Positions 51,478-61,446 are shown, numbered from the stretch's first letter. The stretch is 64,000 nt of DNA from Lysinibacillus fusiformis (GCF_002845985.1 NZ_PDFK01000009.1:62001-126000); one strand, 5' to 3'. Notes: generated by a model from the sequence alone, not told the origin. Numbers and translations are program-made.

Positions 51478-52560
51478 ATGGCGGAATTACGGTTAGAGCA
51501 TATCTATAAAATTTACGATAAAAATATTCAGGCTGTAACTGATTTCAATCTGCATATTCATAATAAAGAATTCATTGTGTTTGTAGGTCCATCTGGCTGT
51601 GGAAAAACCTCAACTTTGCGTATGATTGCTGGCTTAGAGGACATATCAAAAGGAGAACTCTATATTGATGATGTCCTAATGAATGATGTGGAGTCAAAAG
51701 ATCGTAGTATTGCCATGGTATTTCAAAGCTATGCTTTATATCCACATATGACAGTCTATGATAATATGGCGTTTAGCTTAAAGCTCCGAAAGGTCGATAA
51801 AAAGGAAATAGATCACCGCTTCAAAGAGGCTGCTAAAATATTAGGTTTAGAGGATTATTTAAAAAGAAAGCCAAAAGCTTTATCAGGTGGACAACGTCAG
51901 CGTGTGGCACTTGGTCGAGCTATTGTTAGAGACGCTAAAGTATTTTTAATGGATGAACCTCTTTCTAATTTGGATGCCAAATTACGTGTGCAAATGCGTG
52001 CTGAAATCCAGAAACTCCATCAACGAATTCAAACAACTACAATCTATGTTACGCATGACCAAACAGAGGCTATGACAATGGCTACTTGCCTCGTCGTGAT
52101 GAAGGATGGTCTTATTCAACAAATCGGGACGCCAAAGGAAGTATATAATACACCTCATAACATGTTTGTGGCAGGCTTTATTGGTTCACCATCCATGAAC
52201 TTATTCCATTGCCACCTTACAGAAACAGAGATCCTTTTAGGAGAGCAGAGCTTCCCTATCCCATCCATGTACGTACCATTGTTAAAGGAAAAAAATTATT
52301 TTGGGAAAGAGATTGTTATGGGTATACGTCCTGAGGATTTACAAATTACGGATGTCGTTTCTCCCTTTGCTTTTAAGGCAACTATTGATGTTACTGAATT
52401 ACTAGGTGCAGAAACTTATCTTTATTGTTCTTTAAACAATCAAAATTTCATTGCACGCGTACAGGCTGACAATAATTCACACCCATCCGATAGGGTTTCC
52501 TTTGTCATGAGGGAGGAAAAAATCCACTTCTTTGACCCTGAAACAGAAGAGCGCCTTTAA
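51478..52560 (+). CDS. msmX: Sugar ABC transporter ATPase, MsmX/UgpC type
   Basis: 361 residues. Walker A GPSGCGKTST, signature LSGGQRQRVALGRA, Walker B VFLMDEPLSNLDA, switch VTHDQTEAM and a C-terminal TOBE/MalK regulatory domain (GIRPEDLQI). The ATG at 51478 behind AAAGGGGTG gives the family start AELRLEHIYKIY; longer frames upstream are not credible. MsmX-type ATPases serve several sugar importers, and the muropeptide-sugar operon converging from the right encodes two permeases and a binding protein but no ATPase, so this is the obvious energiser. Confidence 0.9.
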   Translation: MAELRLEHIYKIYDKNIQAVTDFNLHIHNKEFIVFVGPSGCGKTSTLRMIAGLEDISKGELYIDDVLMNDVESKDRSIAMVFQSYALYPHMTVYDNMAFSLKLRKVDKKEIDHRFKEAAKILGLEDYLKRKPKALSGGQRQRVALGRAIVRDAKVFLMDEPLSNLDAKLRVQMRAEIQKLHQRIQTTTIYVTHDQTEAMTMATCLVVMKDGLIQQIGTPKEVYNTPHNMFVAGFIGSPSMNLFHCHLTETEILLGEQSFPIPSMYVPLLKEKNYFGKEIVMGIRPEDLQITDVVSPFAFKATIDVTELLGAETYLYCSLNNQNFIARVQADNNSHPSDRVSFVMREEKIHFFDPETEERL

Positions 52561-52605
52561 GCATACACTCTAGAGGAAGGCGTCGACTACAGCTGAATCG
52601 AAACC

Positions 52606-52652
52606 AAAAACGAAGACGATACTATGGGATAATAGATCGCCTTCGTTTACTT
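52606..52652. terminator. Bidirectional terminator
   Basis: AAACGAAGACGAT pairs with ATCGCCTTCGTTT; T-rich sequence follows. It separates the convergent msmX and murR genes. Confidence 0.8.
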
Positions 52653-53594
52653 TATTTTATTTTTTCGTTTCGCCACTTTTTTATGCAGCCCTTGAATGAC
52701 TGAACGTGTTTCGTCTAAATAGTCAACTGTCTGCTCATAGGCACTCGTCACGACTCCCATAAATAAAATATCAATGACGAGTAGTTGGGCAAGGCGTGAG
52801 GAGGTTGCACCACTTCTAAAAGTAGCTTCAACATTTGGAGATACATATAAGCAAATGTCCGCTAAACTAGCTGCTAAAGAACTACCATAGCGCGTTAAAC
52901 TAATTGTAGTTGCCGGTGTTTCCCTAGCTATCTCAAGAATTTTAGCCACTTCATGTGTTTCTCCAGAAAAGGAAATGCCCACTACGACATCTCCCTCCTG
53001 TGCATTGACTACCGCTGTAGCTCCTAAATGTAGGTCCATAAAAGCTCTACTATTTTTATTGATTCTTGAAAATTTTTGATCTGCATCCATTGCTGCTATA
53101 CCTGAAGCACCCACTCCAAAAAATATAATTTTACGAGCTTGTGATAAAGCAGTGACGGCACGCTCTAATTCAACTATATCTATTAAATTAGCTGTTTGTG
53201 CCAAAATTTCACTACTTTGCATCGTCACCTTTTCTACAATCGATGGCAATGCTTCATTTGCCTCAATATCCCGATCTACTGTTTTCGTATGTTGTAAATC
53301 ACCAGCGATACGTAATTTCAGCTCTTGAACACCACTTATATTTAACGATTTACACAGACGAATGACAGCCGCACTACTTGTATGACTTGCTTCTCCCAAT
53401 TCAACCGCAGTCATTTTAATTGCCTGTGTTGGGTAGTCTAAAATAAAGCTCGCTACCTTTTTTTCTGAAGGAGGTAGCTTCTCTCGCATTTCTGCAAGCA
53501 TAATTAAGCCAGCATTTATTTTGTCCATTCTTCCATCCTCATCTCTTGTTGAATGGAGGTTTCCATTCACATCTCGCATCAAAACTTTCTTCAT
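52647..53594 (-). CDS. murR: RpiR-family regulator with SIS domain, MurR-like
   Basis: 315 residues. N-terminal HTH (LPPSEKKVASFILDYPTQAI, ASHTSSAAVIRLCKSL) and a C-terminal SIS sugar-phosphate domain (KIIFFGVGASGIAAMDADQK, VVGISFSGETHEV). It overlaps murQ by four bases. In E. coli and B. subtilis MurR senses MurNAc-6-phosphate and represses the murQ operon; the same is inferred here. A later start at 53528 (MDKINAGLIM, behind GAGG) is quite possible, since the first 22 residues do not look like the family. Confidence 0.85.
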   Translation of the reverse strand: MKKVLMRDVNGNLHSTRDEDGRMDKINAGLIMLAEMREKLPPSEKKVASFILDYPTQAIKMTAVELGEASHTSSAAVIRLCKSLNISGVQELKLRIAGDLQHTKTVDRDIEANEALPSIVEKVTMQSSEILAQTANLIDIVELERAVTALSQARKIIFFGVGASGIAAMDADQKFSRINKNSRAFMDLHLGATAVVNAQEGDVVVGISFSGETHEVAKILEIARETPATTISLTRYGSSLAASLADICLYVSPNVEATFRSGATSSRLAQLLVIDILFMGVVTSAYEQTVDYLDETRSVIQGLHKKVAKRKNKIK

Positions 53595-54484
53595 TCCACT
53601 GCTCTACGTACATGCCCTTCGGATTGGGCTAGTAATTCCGTTGCTTCTTCTATTGTTGTATTCGTCAGTAGCATCACAATCGATAGCTTCACTTGAAAAT
53701 TAGTTTGCTCCAAAACACTTTCAGCCTGACTATAAGCAACACCTGTCACATCACAAACTATTTGTTTGGCTCGCTCTCGCAATTTAAAGTTACTAGCATG
53801 GACATCCACCATTAAATTTTTATAGACTTTGCCAAGCTTGATCATTGTGGCTGTTGTAATCATATTCAGTATTTGTTTATGGGCAGTGGCAGCCTTTAAT
53901 CTTGTAGACCCTGTCAAAATTTCCGGACCAGTAATCACCTCTATCGCAATGTCCGTATACTGACTAATGGCAGAATGAGAATTACTAACTAAGCTGATGG
54001 TTTTCGCTCCTATTTGCTGCGCGTATATTAATGCCCCCTTCACAAAAGGTGTTCTACCACTTGCCGCAATTCCAATCACTACATCGCGGTTTGTTAGCTG
54101 TCGTTTCTTTAATTCTGCTTCGCCTAATGACAGATCATCCTCCGCTCCTTCTACGGCAATCATGACTGCCTCTTCCCCACCAGCCAATATTGCCTGTACA
54201 AGCGCTGGTAAGGTACTAAATGTGGGCGGACATTCCACTGCATCAAGCAAACCAATTCGCCCACTCGTCCCTGCACCTACATAAAATAAACGGCCACCAT
54301 TCTTCAGTGCATGAACAGTAGCTGTAATAGCTTGTTCAATCTCAGGTAAAACTTTGGCTATGGCTAACGGTATTTTTTTATCCTCTTCATTCATCAGCTT
54401 TACAATTTCAGCAGTGGACATTAAATCTAGATTTGTCGTATCTGGATGGTAGCCTTCAGTCGTCAGTTTTGTCATGCGTTCCAT
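53591..54484 (-). CDS. murQ: N-acetylmuramic acid 6-phosphate etherase
   Basis: 297 residues. SIS-domain etherase with RLFYVGAGTSGRIGLLDAVE and ILTGSTRLKAATAHKQILN. It cleaves the lactyl ether of MurNAc-6-phosphate to GlcNAc-6-phosphate and lactate, a key step in recycling cell-wall sugars. It sits between the kinase and MurR genes in one operon. Confidence 0.95.
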   Translation of the reverse strand: MERMTKLTTEGYHPDTTNLDLMSTAEIVKLMNEEDKKIPLAIAKVLPEIEQAITATVHALKNGGRLFYVGAGTSGRIGLLDAVECPPTFSTLPALVQAILAGGEEAVMIAVEGAEDDLSLGEAELKKRQLTNRDVVIGIAASGRTPFVKGALIYAQQIGAKTISLVSNSHSAISQYTDIAIEVITGPEILTGSTRLKAATAHKQILNMITTATMIKLGKVYKNLMVDVHASNFKLRERAKQIVCDVTGVAYSQAESVLEQTNFQVKLSIVMLLTNTTIEEATELLAQSEGHVRRAVE

Positions 54485-54489
54485 TGAAT

Positions 54490-55503
54490 TTAAATCCCTC
54501 CCGCGCTCTTTTCATAGATGCTCATCCAAGTTCCCTTTACCGTTTGCTGTAAAGCTTCTGTCATTTGAATCCCCTCACTCAAAAGCCCATTAATGAAAGC
54601 ACCAATAACAGGTGGCACTTCAGGTTGTATGAGCCGATTATGCCTAGTTGCTAGCCGTAATGTCTCTTGAAAACATTGCTTAAAATAAAGATTTTCAAAT
54701 AAACCTCCACATATGACAATAGGCCAATTTTTCACTTGTGGTTCTTTTTTCAGCATCGTTTGGAGGAATTGCACTAAATGATGAATAGCCTGTTCGATAA
54801 TATTCTTTGCTTTATCATTCTGTTGTTCAGCTAAACTTAACACCGTCCGAGCTATAGAGGCTATGAGGACACGTGGTTGTGGATGCTCATAAACATGGGT
54901 AATGATGTCAGTAGGATTTGTTAATGTTAACTGCTCTAAAATGGCCGCAGTAAAGACATCTCCATTCATGCCAAAAACATCATAATGCTGAGCAATTTCA
55001 CGCAATGCCTCTTGCCCAATATAGTAGCCACTGCCTTCATCTCCAAATAAATAACCCCATCCTCCAACACGACTAACTTGATGATCTTTCCTGACAGCGT
55101 ATACAATGGAGCCTGTGCCTGCTATTACAACGAGCCCTTGCTGGGTAAATGTACCGCTAGTAAGAGCCGCTACTGCATCATTGGTGATCGTTACCTTACA
55201 AGAGCTAGCAGGGAAAATGAAACCAATCCATTGCTCCCAGCGGACTTTATCTACTTGTCGATCTCCTCCTGCCACACATAAGAACACAGTCGAAACATCA
55301 CTCTTTGTCGCAGCTATCTTTTGTAATAACTGGGCTAGTAGATGCTCAATCTGTATCCTTACCACGTTTGGTGGTGTCGCCTTCATATTTGTTCCGGCTC
55401 CTTCAACAACTGCCAGCACTTCTCCTTCTTTCGTTCCGACTACTGCGCGAGTTCTCGTTCCGCCTCCATCTACCGCAATAATGTATTGTCTATTTAATAG
55501 CAC
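54490..55503 (-). CDS. murK: BadF/BadG-type sugar kinase, MurK-like
   Basis: 337 residues. ASKHA-fold kinase: phosphate-1 motif IIAVDGGGTRTRAVVG, phosphate-2 GLVVIAGTGSIVYAV, and WGYLFGDEGSGYYIG. In Clostridium, MurK phosphorylates MurNAc and GlcNAc taken up unphosphorylated. That fits an operon with an ABC importer rather than the MurP phosphotransferase system. The GTG start overlaps the permease gene by 14 bases. Confidence 0.85.
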   Translation of the reverse strand: MLLNRQYIIAVDGGGTRTRAVVGTKEGEVLAVVEGAGTNMKATPPNVVRIQIEHLLAQLLQKIAATKSDVSTVFLCVAGGDRQVDKVRWEQWIGFIFPASSCKVTITNDAVAALTSGTFTQQGLVVIAGTGSIVYAVRKDHQVSRVGGWGYLFGDEGSGYYIGQEALREIAQHYDVFGMNGDVFTAAILEQLTLTNPTDIITHVYEHPQPRVLIASIARTVLSLAEQQNDKAKNIIEQAIHHLVQFLQTMLKKEPQVKNWPIVICGGLFENLYFKQCFQETLRLATRHNRLIQPEVPPVIGAFINGLLSEGIQMTEALQQTVKGTWMSIYEKSAGGI

Positions 55504-56317
55504 CAGCCGTCAGCCCTTCCATAAATTGCTTTGAAGCAATGAAGAATAATAGGATCATTGGTAATGATGCTAATGTTAGGCCTGCAAACAGCGAGCCCCA
55601 ATCTGCGGAATGTTCCCCAAAGAGTGACATCATTCCAACAGGTATCGTCCGTTTCATTTTCTCTGTAATAAAAATAAGCGGGAAGAAAAAATCATTCCAT
55701 GCAGCGATAAAGTTAATAATGACGACTGTTCCAAGTGCCGGTCTCATTAACGGTAATACCACATGCCAAAGGACTCTTAAGTTTCCTGCCCCATCTATAC
55801 GGGCAGCCTCTTCCAGCTCATAGGGCATCGTTTTAAAAAAGCCTGTTAAGATCAGCATGGATAATGGTATGCCTGTCGCCATATTCATCAAAATTAAAGA
55901 CCATAAGGAATTAATTAATCCTAAATCACGCATTAAAATAAAGAGCGGTACAATACCTAGCTTTATAGGGATCATCATGCCTAATAAAAAAATAAAAAAC
56001 AATGCATGATTCCAAGAAAATTGAAAGCGAGCAATATAAAATGAAGCCAATGAACAAACAACAACAATCAATACAACAGATACAACGCTGACAAACAGAC
56101 TGTTTAAAAAATACGTTGTAAATGGGATTTTAGATAATAATGTACGGTAAGTCTCTAAGCTAAAGCTAGTTGGTAAGCCTAATGGATTTTTGTAAATGTC
56201 CACGCTTTTTTTAAATGAAGATAAAATCATTAACAAAACGGGATATAAACTAATGGTCGCCACCATAAATACCACAAGATAATAAAAAGGTCGAACCCAT
56301 ATTGCACCTTGCTTCAC
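55490..56317 (-). CDS. Sugar ABC transporter permease (MalG type)
   Basis: About 275 residues, six helices, with the EAA loop EEAARIDGAGNLRVLWHVV near the C-terminus. Partner of the MalF-type permease. A GTG nine bases upstream (56326) is in frame; the GTG at 56317 sits correctly behind GGGGGTGA. Confidence 0.88.
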   Translation of the reverse strand: MKQGAIWVRPFYYLVVFMVATISLYPVLLMILSSFKKSVDIYKNPLGLPTSFSLETYRTLLSKIPFTTYFLNSLFVSVVSVVLIVVVCSLASFYIARFQFSWNHALFFIFLLGMMIPIKLGIVPLFILMRDLGLINSLWSLILMNMATGIPLSMLILTGFFKTMPYELEEAARIDGAGNLRVLWHVVLPLMRPALGTVVIINFIAAWNDFFFPLIFITEKMKRTIPVGMMSLFGEHSADWGSLFAGLTLASLPMILLFFIASKQFMEGLTAGAIK

Positions 56318-56329
56318 TATATTCACCCC

Positions 56330-57274
56330 CTACATTTGGACATCCCTTTTATTGGCCAGGCGTAAAAATACCGTGGTACAAACTAAAATAAATAGGAATA
56401 GTACCGTTGCTAGCGCAGAACCTAGCCCAATAGCTGTCGCTCCAGAAGCTGTAGAGCTACCAAATGCCAAGCGATAGAAAAATACAGCTAAAGTATCTGT
56501 AGAATAATATGGCTCTCCCATGGAGCCCTGCATCGCATATACAAGCTCAAATGCCTCAAAGGACTGGATAAACGTTAAAATTCCCATGATCATAATAGAT
56601 GGCACCATTAATGGCAAATAAATAGTGCGTAATAATGTAAAGCCTTTGGCACCATCCAATTTTGCTGCTTCAACTAACTCACTTGGAATTCCTTGAAAGC
56701 CAGCTAAAAATATTAAAACGCCAAAACCAAGCCCAAACCAACAATTCACTAAAATAATCGCTATTAAAGCTGTTCCAGGATCTCCAAGCCAAGCCTTTTG
56801 TAAGGTTTCAAGACCCAATTTCTCTAAAATAACATTTAAGGTACCAAAATTAGGATTTAAGATGAGCTTCCATAAGAAACCTACTACGATTACTGATAAT
56901 AATCGTGGTAGAAAGAAAGCCGCCTTAAAAAACGCCGCTCCCTTAACTTTTTGGTAGATAATAAATGCAAGAAAGAATGCTAATCCATTCATCACTACCA
57001 TTTGCAAAACAAAATACAGGACATTATGTTTGAAGGCGTTCCAAAACATGGAGCTATAAGGTTCTGTCGTAAAAAGCGTCACAAAATTTTGGAAGCCAAT
57101 GAAACCGCCACGAGCCATCCCTTTCCATTCAAAAAAACTATAGGATAAAGCTGCTACTATCGGATAAAGTACAAACATTCCGTATACTATTAGTGCAGGA
57201 ATTGGGAAAAGATGTATTGTCCATTTTGCCCACGATTTCCTCTTTCTTGACGATGAAGCTGTAGATTCTTTCAT
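56330..57274 (-). CDS. Sugar ABC transporter permease (MalF type)
   Basis: 314 residues, six main helices, EAA loop VEAAKLDGAKGFTLLRTIYL. A Lys/Arg-rich N-terminus (SSSRKRKSWAKW) is cytoplasmic. The start is behind AAAGGGGG. It is separated from the binding-protein gene by an 86-nt gap holding a hairpin. Confidence 0.9.
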   Translation of the reverse strand: MKESTASSSRKRKSWAKWTIHLFPIPALIVYGMFVLYPIVAALSYSFFEWKGMARGGFIGFQNFVTLFTTEPYSSMFWNAFKHNVLYFVLQMVVMNGLAFFLAFIIYQKVKGAAFFKAAFFLPRLLSVIVVGFLWKLILNPNFGTLNVILEKLGLETLQKAWLGDPGTALIAIILVNCWFGLGFGVLIFLAGFQGIPSELVEAAKLDGAKGFTLLRTIYLPLMVPSIMIMGILTFIQSFEAFELVYAMQGSMGEPYYSTDTLAVFFYRLAFGSSTASGATAIGLGSALATVLFLFILVCTTVFLRLANKRDVQM

Positions 57275-57309
57275 GCTGAACAGCCCCCTTTAATCATAAT
57301 GAGACAACA

Positions 57310-57345
57310 AGACCCCTATACACCTTAGTGAAGTTTCAGGGGTCT
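57310..57345 (-). repeat. Intergenic hairpin between binding-protein and permease genes
   Basis: AGACCCCT and AGGGGTCT enclose a 20-nt loop without a T run. Such hairpins often stabilise the upstream mRNA so that the binding protein is made in excess of the permeases. Confidence 0.6.
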
Positions 57346-57360
57346 ATCTTAATACATTAC

Positions 57361-58653
57361 TTATTGCTGAAAGGGCGTAAACCAAGCTTTAGCGTTTTCC
57401 TGTACTTTTTTGGCTACCTCTTCAGGCGTTACCTGATCTAAGTACATGCCCTGTAGCTCACTCTCAAGCAAGCTCTTTGTTGTCGGGTCCCCACCAGTAA
57501 AATTAGTCACCCACATATATGGTGTTGCTTCATTAGCAGTCGAGTTACTAATGTCATTTAGCAAGGCGTCATCAGAAGTAATGCCAGGAATAGCACTGAT
57601 CATAGAAAATTCCCTCACAAACAGTTCACCAAATTCCTTTGTTGTTAAAAACGCTAAAAATTCTTTAGCTGCTTCTTTATTTTTTGAATTTGCATTGATC
57701 GCAAATGAACCATCTACCCAAGTTGTCACTGTTTTATGACCTTCTTTTGAAGGAATCGGGAAATACCCTAAATCTAAATCTGGATTCATTTCTAAGACAA
57801 CAGGAATTTCCCAGCTACCGAGCGGGAACATCGCTGCATCCTCTAAAGCGAACAATGTACGAATATCATCCATTCCCAAGCCTTCTGAATTAGCTGGAAA
57901 ATACTTTTTCAAGTCGTTCATCACTTGTATAGATTCGATAAACTGAGCGTCTGAGAAATCCTTTTCTCCCGTAAGCACTGCTTGATAGAAATCATTTCCT
58001 TCATAAATAGCGGGGCCCACAATACCGTGTAGCAACGATAATAACCAGCCTTCTTTTGTACCCATTGCAATGGGTGTAATGCCCTTTTCTAATAATTGAT
58101 CATTTAAGGCTATAAATTCACCCCATGTAGTAGGAACTTCGAGATTATTATCTTTAAAAATCTTTTTATTATAGAAAAATTGCGTTGAGCTTAAATTAAT
58201 TGGTACACCATACTGATTCCCTTGTTCATCACGTGAAGCCATTAATGCCTCTTCAGGATATGCACGCAAACCGCTTAAGTCATTTATTTTCTCAACATAA
58301 CCCGCCTCTGCAAGCTTCAACCCAGCTGCATATGGACGCAAGTGGAAAATATCTGGTCCTTCCCCCGCTTGTAATGCTGTATTGAGGACTGTGTTATATT
58401 CTGTATTTTTAGTTGGGTTAAAGGAAATGTGTATATCAGGATGTTGTTCATTAAATAAAGCAATTACTTTTTCATATTTGGCAACATCTTCTGTCCGCCA
58501 ACTCCCTATTGTTAGAGAAACCTCTTCTGTTTTCGGCCCGTCTTCTTTACCAGATGTAGTTGCGTTCGTTGATTTCTTATCGGTGTTACAGCCTACTAAA
58601 GCTACAACGAGTAATAAAAGAAACGGCAATAACCATTTACTCTTTTGTCTCAT
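57361..58653 (-). CDS. Sugar ABC transporter substrate-binding lipoprotein
   Basis: 430 residues. Signal with VALVGCN (Cys near 22), then a type 1 solute-binding domain: IGSWRTEDVAKYEKVIALFN, GPDIFHLRPYAAG and AFLTTKEFGELF. The ATG at 58653 is supported by GGGTGGAT; the longer frame to 58674 runs into the upstream gene. It probably binds MurNAc or a muropeptide disaccharide (inference from operon). Confidence 0.88.
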   Translation of the reverse strand: MRQKSKWLLPFLLLLVVALVGCNTDKKSTNATTSGKEDGPKTEEVSLTIGSWRTEDVAKYEKVIALFNEQHPDIHISFNPTKNTEYNTVLNTALQAGEGPDIFHLRPYAAGLKLAEAGYVEKINDLSGLRAYPEEALMASRDEQGNQYGVPINLSSTQFFYNKKIFKDNNLEVPTTWGEFIALNDQLLEKGITPIAMGTKEGWLLSLLHGIVGPAIYEGNDFYQAVLTGEKDFSDAQFIESIQVMNDLKKYFPANSEGLGMDDIRTLFALEDAAMFPLGSWEIPVVLEMNPDLDLGYFPIPSKEGHKTVTTWVDGSFAINANSKNKEAAKEFLAFLTTKEFGELFVREFSMISAIPGITSDDALLNDISNSTANEATPYMWVTNFTGGDPTTKSLLESELQGMYLDQVTPEEVAKKVQENAKAWFTPFQQ

Positions 58654-58670
58654 ACCAACAGATCCACCCT

Positions 58671-59690
58671 TCATATCAGTAATTTTTCATAAATCATCGT
58701 ATGAAGCTTCTCCCGAATCCTTCGCAGCTTTATATTTCTCCCATAATGCACCGCATTCGTTAAGAAAATAACAAATGCTTTTTGAATAGGGTCCATCCAA
58801 ATACTCGTGCCTGTAAATCCTGTATGACCAAATGAGTTCTTGCTCCACCTCCTACCAAAACAAAGTGATGTATCGTCCCCTCTCCATACTTCAAAACCAA
58901 GTCCCCTATTTTTGAATGTTTTTGTATAGGTAAGCTCCATCCATTCATATGGAATAACCGTTTGTTGCCTGATCCCTAAAAAAATTTCCGCATACTTTGC
59001 TAAATCCTCTGCGCACGAAAACAAGCCTGCACTCCCAGCAACCCCATCGAGTAATAGAGCTTTTTCATCATGAACAATCCCCTGAACAAATTTCCCTGCA
59101 AACATTTCAGTTGATGCCGCAAGCCTTCTTTGTTGCTCCTGCAATCGAAAACGAGTATGGTGCATGCCCCATGGCTTAAAAATCTCTTGCTCTACAAAAC
59201 TGTTGAATGAACACCCAGTAACCTGTTCAATCACCTTTCCTAGTAGAATCATGCCTAAATCACTATATACCACCTGTTTATTTGGCTGACACACTACTTC
59301 ACTTGCCATTATCTCCTGCATGATGTCACGTCTGTGATTCCGCTCTACCACTGGTGTTAAATCTGCCGGTAGCCCTGAGCAATGCTGTAATAACTGTTGA
59401 ATCGTTATATCTGGGTAATGAAATGTAGGCAAAAATGTTTGAACAGGCTCTCTTAATGTTAATTGATTTCGACTTATCAGCAGTAAAATAGCTGGTACTG
59501 TAGCTACAACCTTCGTTAAGGAAGCTAAATCAAACAGCGTATGATTTACAATAGCTTGCTTGCTACCATCCTCAGCTGTATAGGCTCCATAACTGCCTGT
59601 TAATAGCCTGTTTTGTTGCTGTTGAACAATTAATACAGCTCCTGGCAGTTCCTTTTCGTTCACTAAGTCATTGATATATGCATCTACCAC
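58671..59690 (-). CDS. Serine hydrolase of the class C beta-lactamase fold, AmiE-like
   Basis: 339 residues. SxxK motif FDLASLTKVVA (Ser near 56), YxN-type VVYSDLGMILLG, and a KTG-equivalent FGHTGFTG. No signal peptide is seen. In B. subtilis the mur operon encodes AmiE of this fold, which removes the peptide from MurNAc-peptides; the position here at the head of the mur operon suggests the same work, or a periplasm-free esterase. The GTG start is behind GAGGTG. Confidence 0.82.
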   Translation of the reverse strand: MVDAYINDLVNEKELPGAVLIVQQQQNRLLTGSYGAYTAEDGSKQAIVNHTLFDLASLTKVVATVPAILLLISRNQLTLREPVQTFLPTFHYPDITIQQLLQHCSGLPADLTPVVERNHRRDIMQEIMASEVVCQPNKQVVYSDLGMILLGKVIEQVTGCSFNSFVEQEIFKPWGMHHTRFRLQEQQRRLAASTEMFAGKFVQGIVHDEKALLLDGVAGSAGLFSCAEDLAKYAEIFLGIRQQTVIPYEWMELTYTKTFKNRGLGFEVWRGDDTSLCFGRRWSKNSFGHTGFTGTSIWMDPIQKAFVIFLTNAVHYGRNIKLRRIREKLHTMIYEKLLI

Positions 59691-59801
59691 GAAAGCACCT
59701 CATTATATAAAAATCTAAATTTTCTGTAAATTATTATTATCATATAAAATAAAATGATGAAAAATAACAACAATCCTAAAATTTTTTTTCAAATAAACAT
59801 A

Positions 59802-59847
59802 TAAAAAACCCCCTTCGTTGGTAAATGTTTTACCTATAAAGGGGGTT
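59802..59847 (-). terminator. Terminator of the DHA2 exporter gene
   Basis: On the minus strand AACCCCCTTTA-AGGTAAA pairs with TTTACC-AAGGGGGTT, then TTTTTTAT. It also separates the exporter from the mur operon promoter region (59691-59801), which is AT-rich. Confidence 0.85.
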
Positions 59848-59854
59848 CTGTTCA

Positions 59855-61369
59855 TTATTTAGTTGGTTTTTTTAAATCCATTGAAGCTGCTGTGCTTTCA
59901 ACTTTTACACGTTTTAAGAAGAAGGCAAGTACTACTGCAATCACTGTTATACCCGCTGCAATTAAGAAGGAGTGTGTAATACCATCTAATAAGGCAGTTT
60001 GCATAATCTGATCTTGCATTTGTTGCATTTGCTCTGCTGTAGGTGCCGCTCCTGATTGTGCAGCATTCGCTTTGGCTTCTACAATTAATTCTTCTGCTTT
60101 TGCTTTTGTACGATTATTCATAAATGTAACTAAAATCGCACTACCGATTGCTCCTGATACCTGCTGTAATGTATTGTTAATAGCTGTACCATGAGGATTC
60201 ATAATTTGTGGTAGTTGATTTAAACCGTTTGTCATAATTGGCATCATGACCATCGACATACCAAACATACGAATTGTATACATTGATACGATATATGTGT
60301 AGCTTGAATCAATTTCTAATTTTGTTAAACCAAATGTTGCAATTGTTGTGATTGTTAAGCCAATAATGGCCAACACTCGAGGACCAAATTTATCGAAAAG
60401 CTTACCAGTGATTGGTGACATAATCCCCATAACAAGTGCCCCTGGAAGCATCATTAAACCAGCCTCAAATGGTTCAATACCACGAATAGACTGTACATAT
60501 GCTGGTGTTAAAATCATCCCTGAGAACATCGCCATAGAGATAATAACTGAGATGACAGACCCTAAAGCAAACATTGGGTATTTATAAATACGTAATTCCA
60601 GAAGTGGCTCATCCATTTTCAACTGCTTAATGATAAAAATTATTAAAGCGATGAAGCCAACTGTAATTGTTCCATATACCCATGGACTTGACCAGCCTTT
60701 ATCCCCCGCTGTACTAAAGCCGTATAAAATACCACCGAATGCAACTGTTGATAAAAGGACTGAAGGGAAATCTAAGTGAACTTCACGTGTCTCCATCACG
60801 TTTCTTAGTTTCCACACACCAAATAATAAACTAATTATTGCAAATGGAATAATCATTTGGAAGAGCATACGCCAATCATGATGCTCCACAATGTAGCCTG
60901 ATAATGTAGGACCAATTGCTGGCGCCATGATCATTACTAAACCAAAGATCCCCATCGCTGCTCCACGCTTCTCTTTCGGGAAGCTTGTTAGCATAACATT
61001 CATTAAAAGTGGTGACATACTAGAAGCCCCAGCTGCTTGCACCATACGACCTGCTAGCAGCACACCAAAGTTTGGCGCAAAGCCTGCCATAATTGTACCG
61101 ATTGTAAAGATGGACATCGCTGTTATAAATAGATGTCTATTTTTAAAGCGTGTCACAAAGAATGCTGAAGCGGGCACTAAAATACCGCTCACGAGCATAT
61201 ACCCTGTTGCTAACCATTGTACCTTTGAATAGGTAATCCCAAAATCCTTCATGATTGTTGGTAATGCCACATTCAACAATGTGTTGTTTAGAAAAGCAAC
61301 AAAAGCACCCACAAATAGAATAGCTATCATGCCATAAGGGGGCTTTTTCATTGTTTGCTCACTATTCAT
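59855..61369 (-). CDS. DHA2-family multidrug MFS transporter (LmrB/EmrB-like)
   Basis: 504 residues with fourteen hydrophobic segments. Motif A-like region FKNRHLFITAMSIFTIGTIM, motif C region GLVMIMAPAIGPTLSGYIVE, and NTLLNVALPTIMKDF at the first helix. It exports drugs by proton antiport. It is divergent from a TetR gene that should control it. Confidence 0.9.
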   Translation of the reverse strand: MNSEQTMKKPPYGMIAILFVGAFVAFLNNTLLNVALPTIMKDFGITYSKVQWLATGYMLVSGILVPASAFFVTRFKNRHLFITAMSIFTIGTIMAGFAPNFGVLLAGRMVQAAGASSMSPLLMNVMLTSFPKEKRGAAMGIFGLVMIMAPAIGPTLSGYIVEHHDWRMLFQMIIPFAIISLLFGVWKLRNVMETREVHLDFPSVLLSTVAFGGILYGFSTAGDKGWSSPWVYGTITVGFIALIIFIIKQLKMDEPLLELRIYKYPMFALGSVISVIISMAMFSGMILTPAYVQSIRGIEPFEAGLMMLPGALVMGIMSPITGKLFDKFGPRVLAIIGLTITTIATFGLTKLEIDSSYTYIVSMYTIRMFGMSMVMMPIMTNGLNQLPQIMNPHGTAINNTLQQVSGAIGSAILVTFMNNRTKAKAEELIVEAKANAAQSGAAPTAEQMQQMQDQIMQTALLDGITHSFLIAAGITVIAVVLAFFLKRVKVESTAASMDLKKPTK

Positions 61370-61446
61370 TTATATCCCTCAATTCTTTCTTGTGTTTTGC
61401 GATAAAACTTATTTTATACTCGTAGTCTACTTTTTTCAACAAATAA

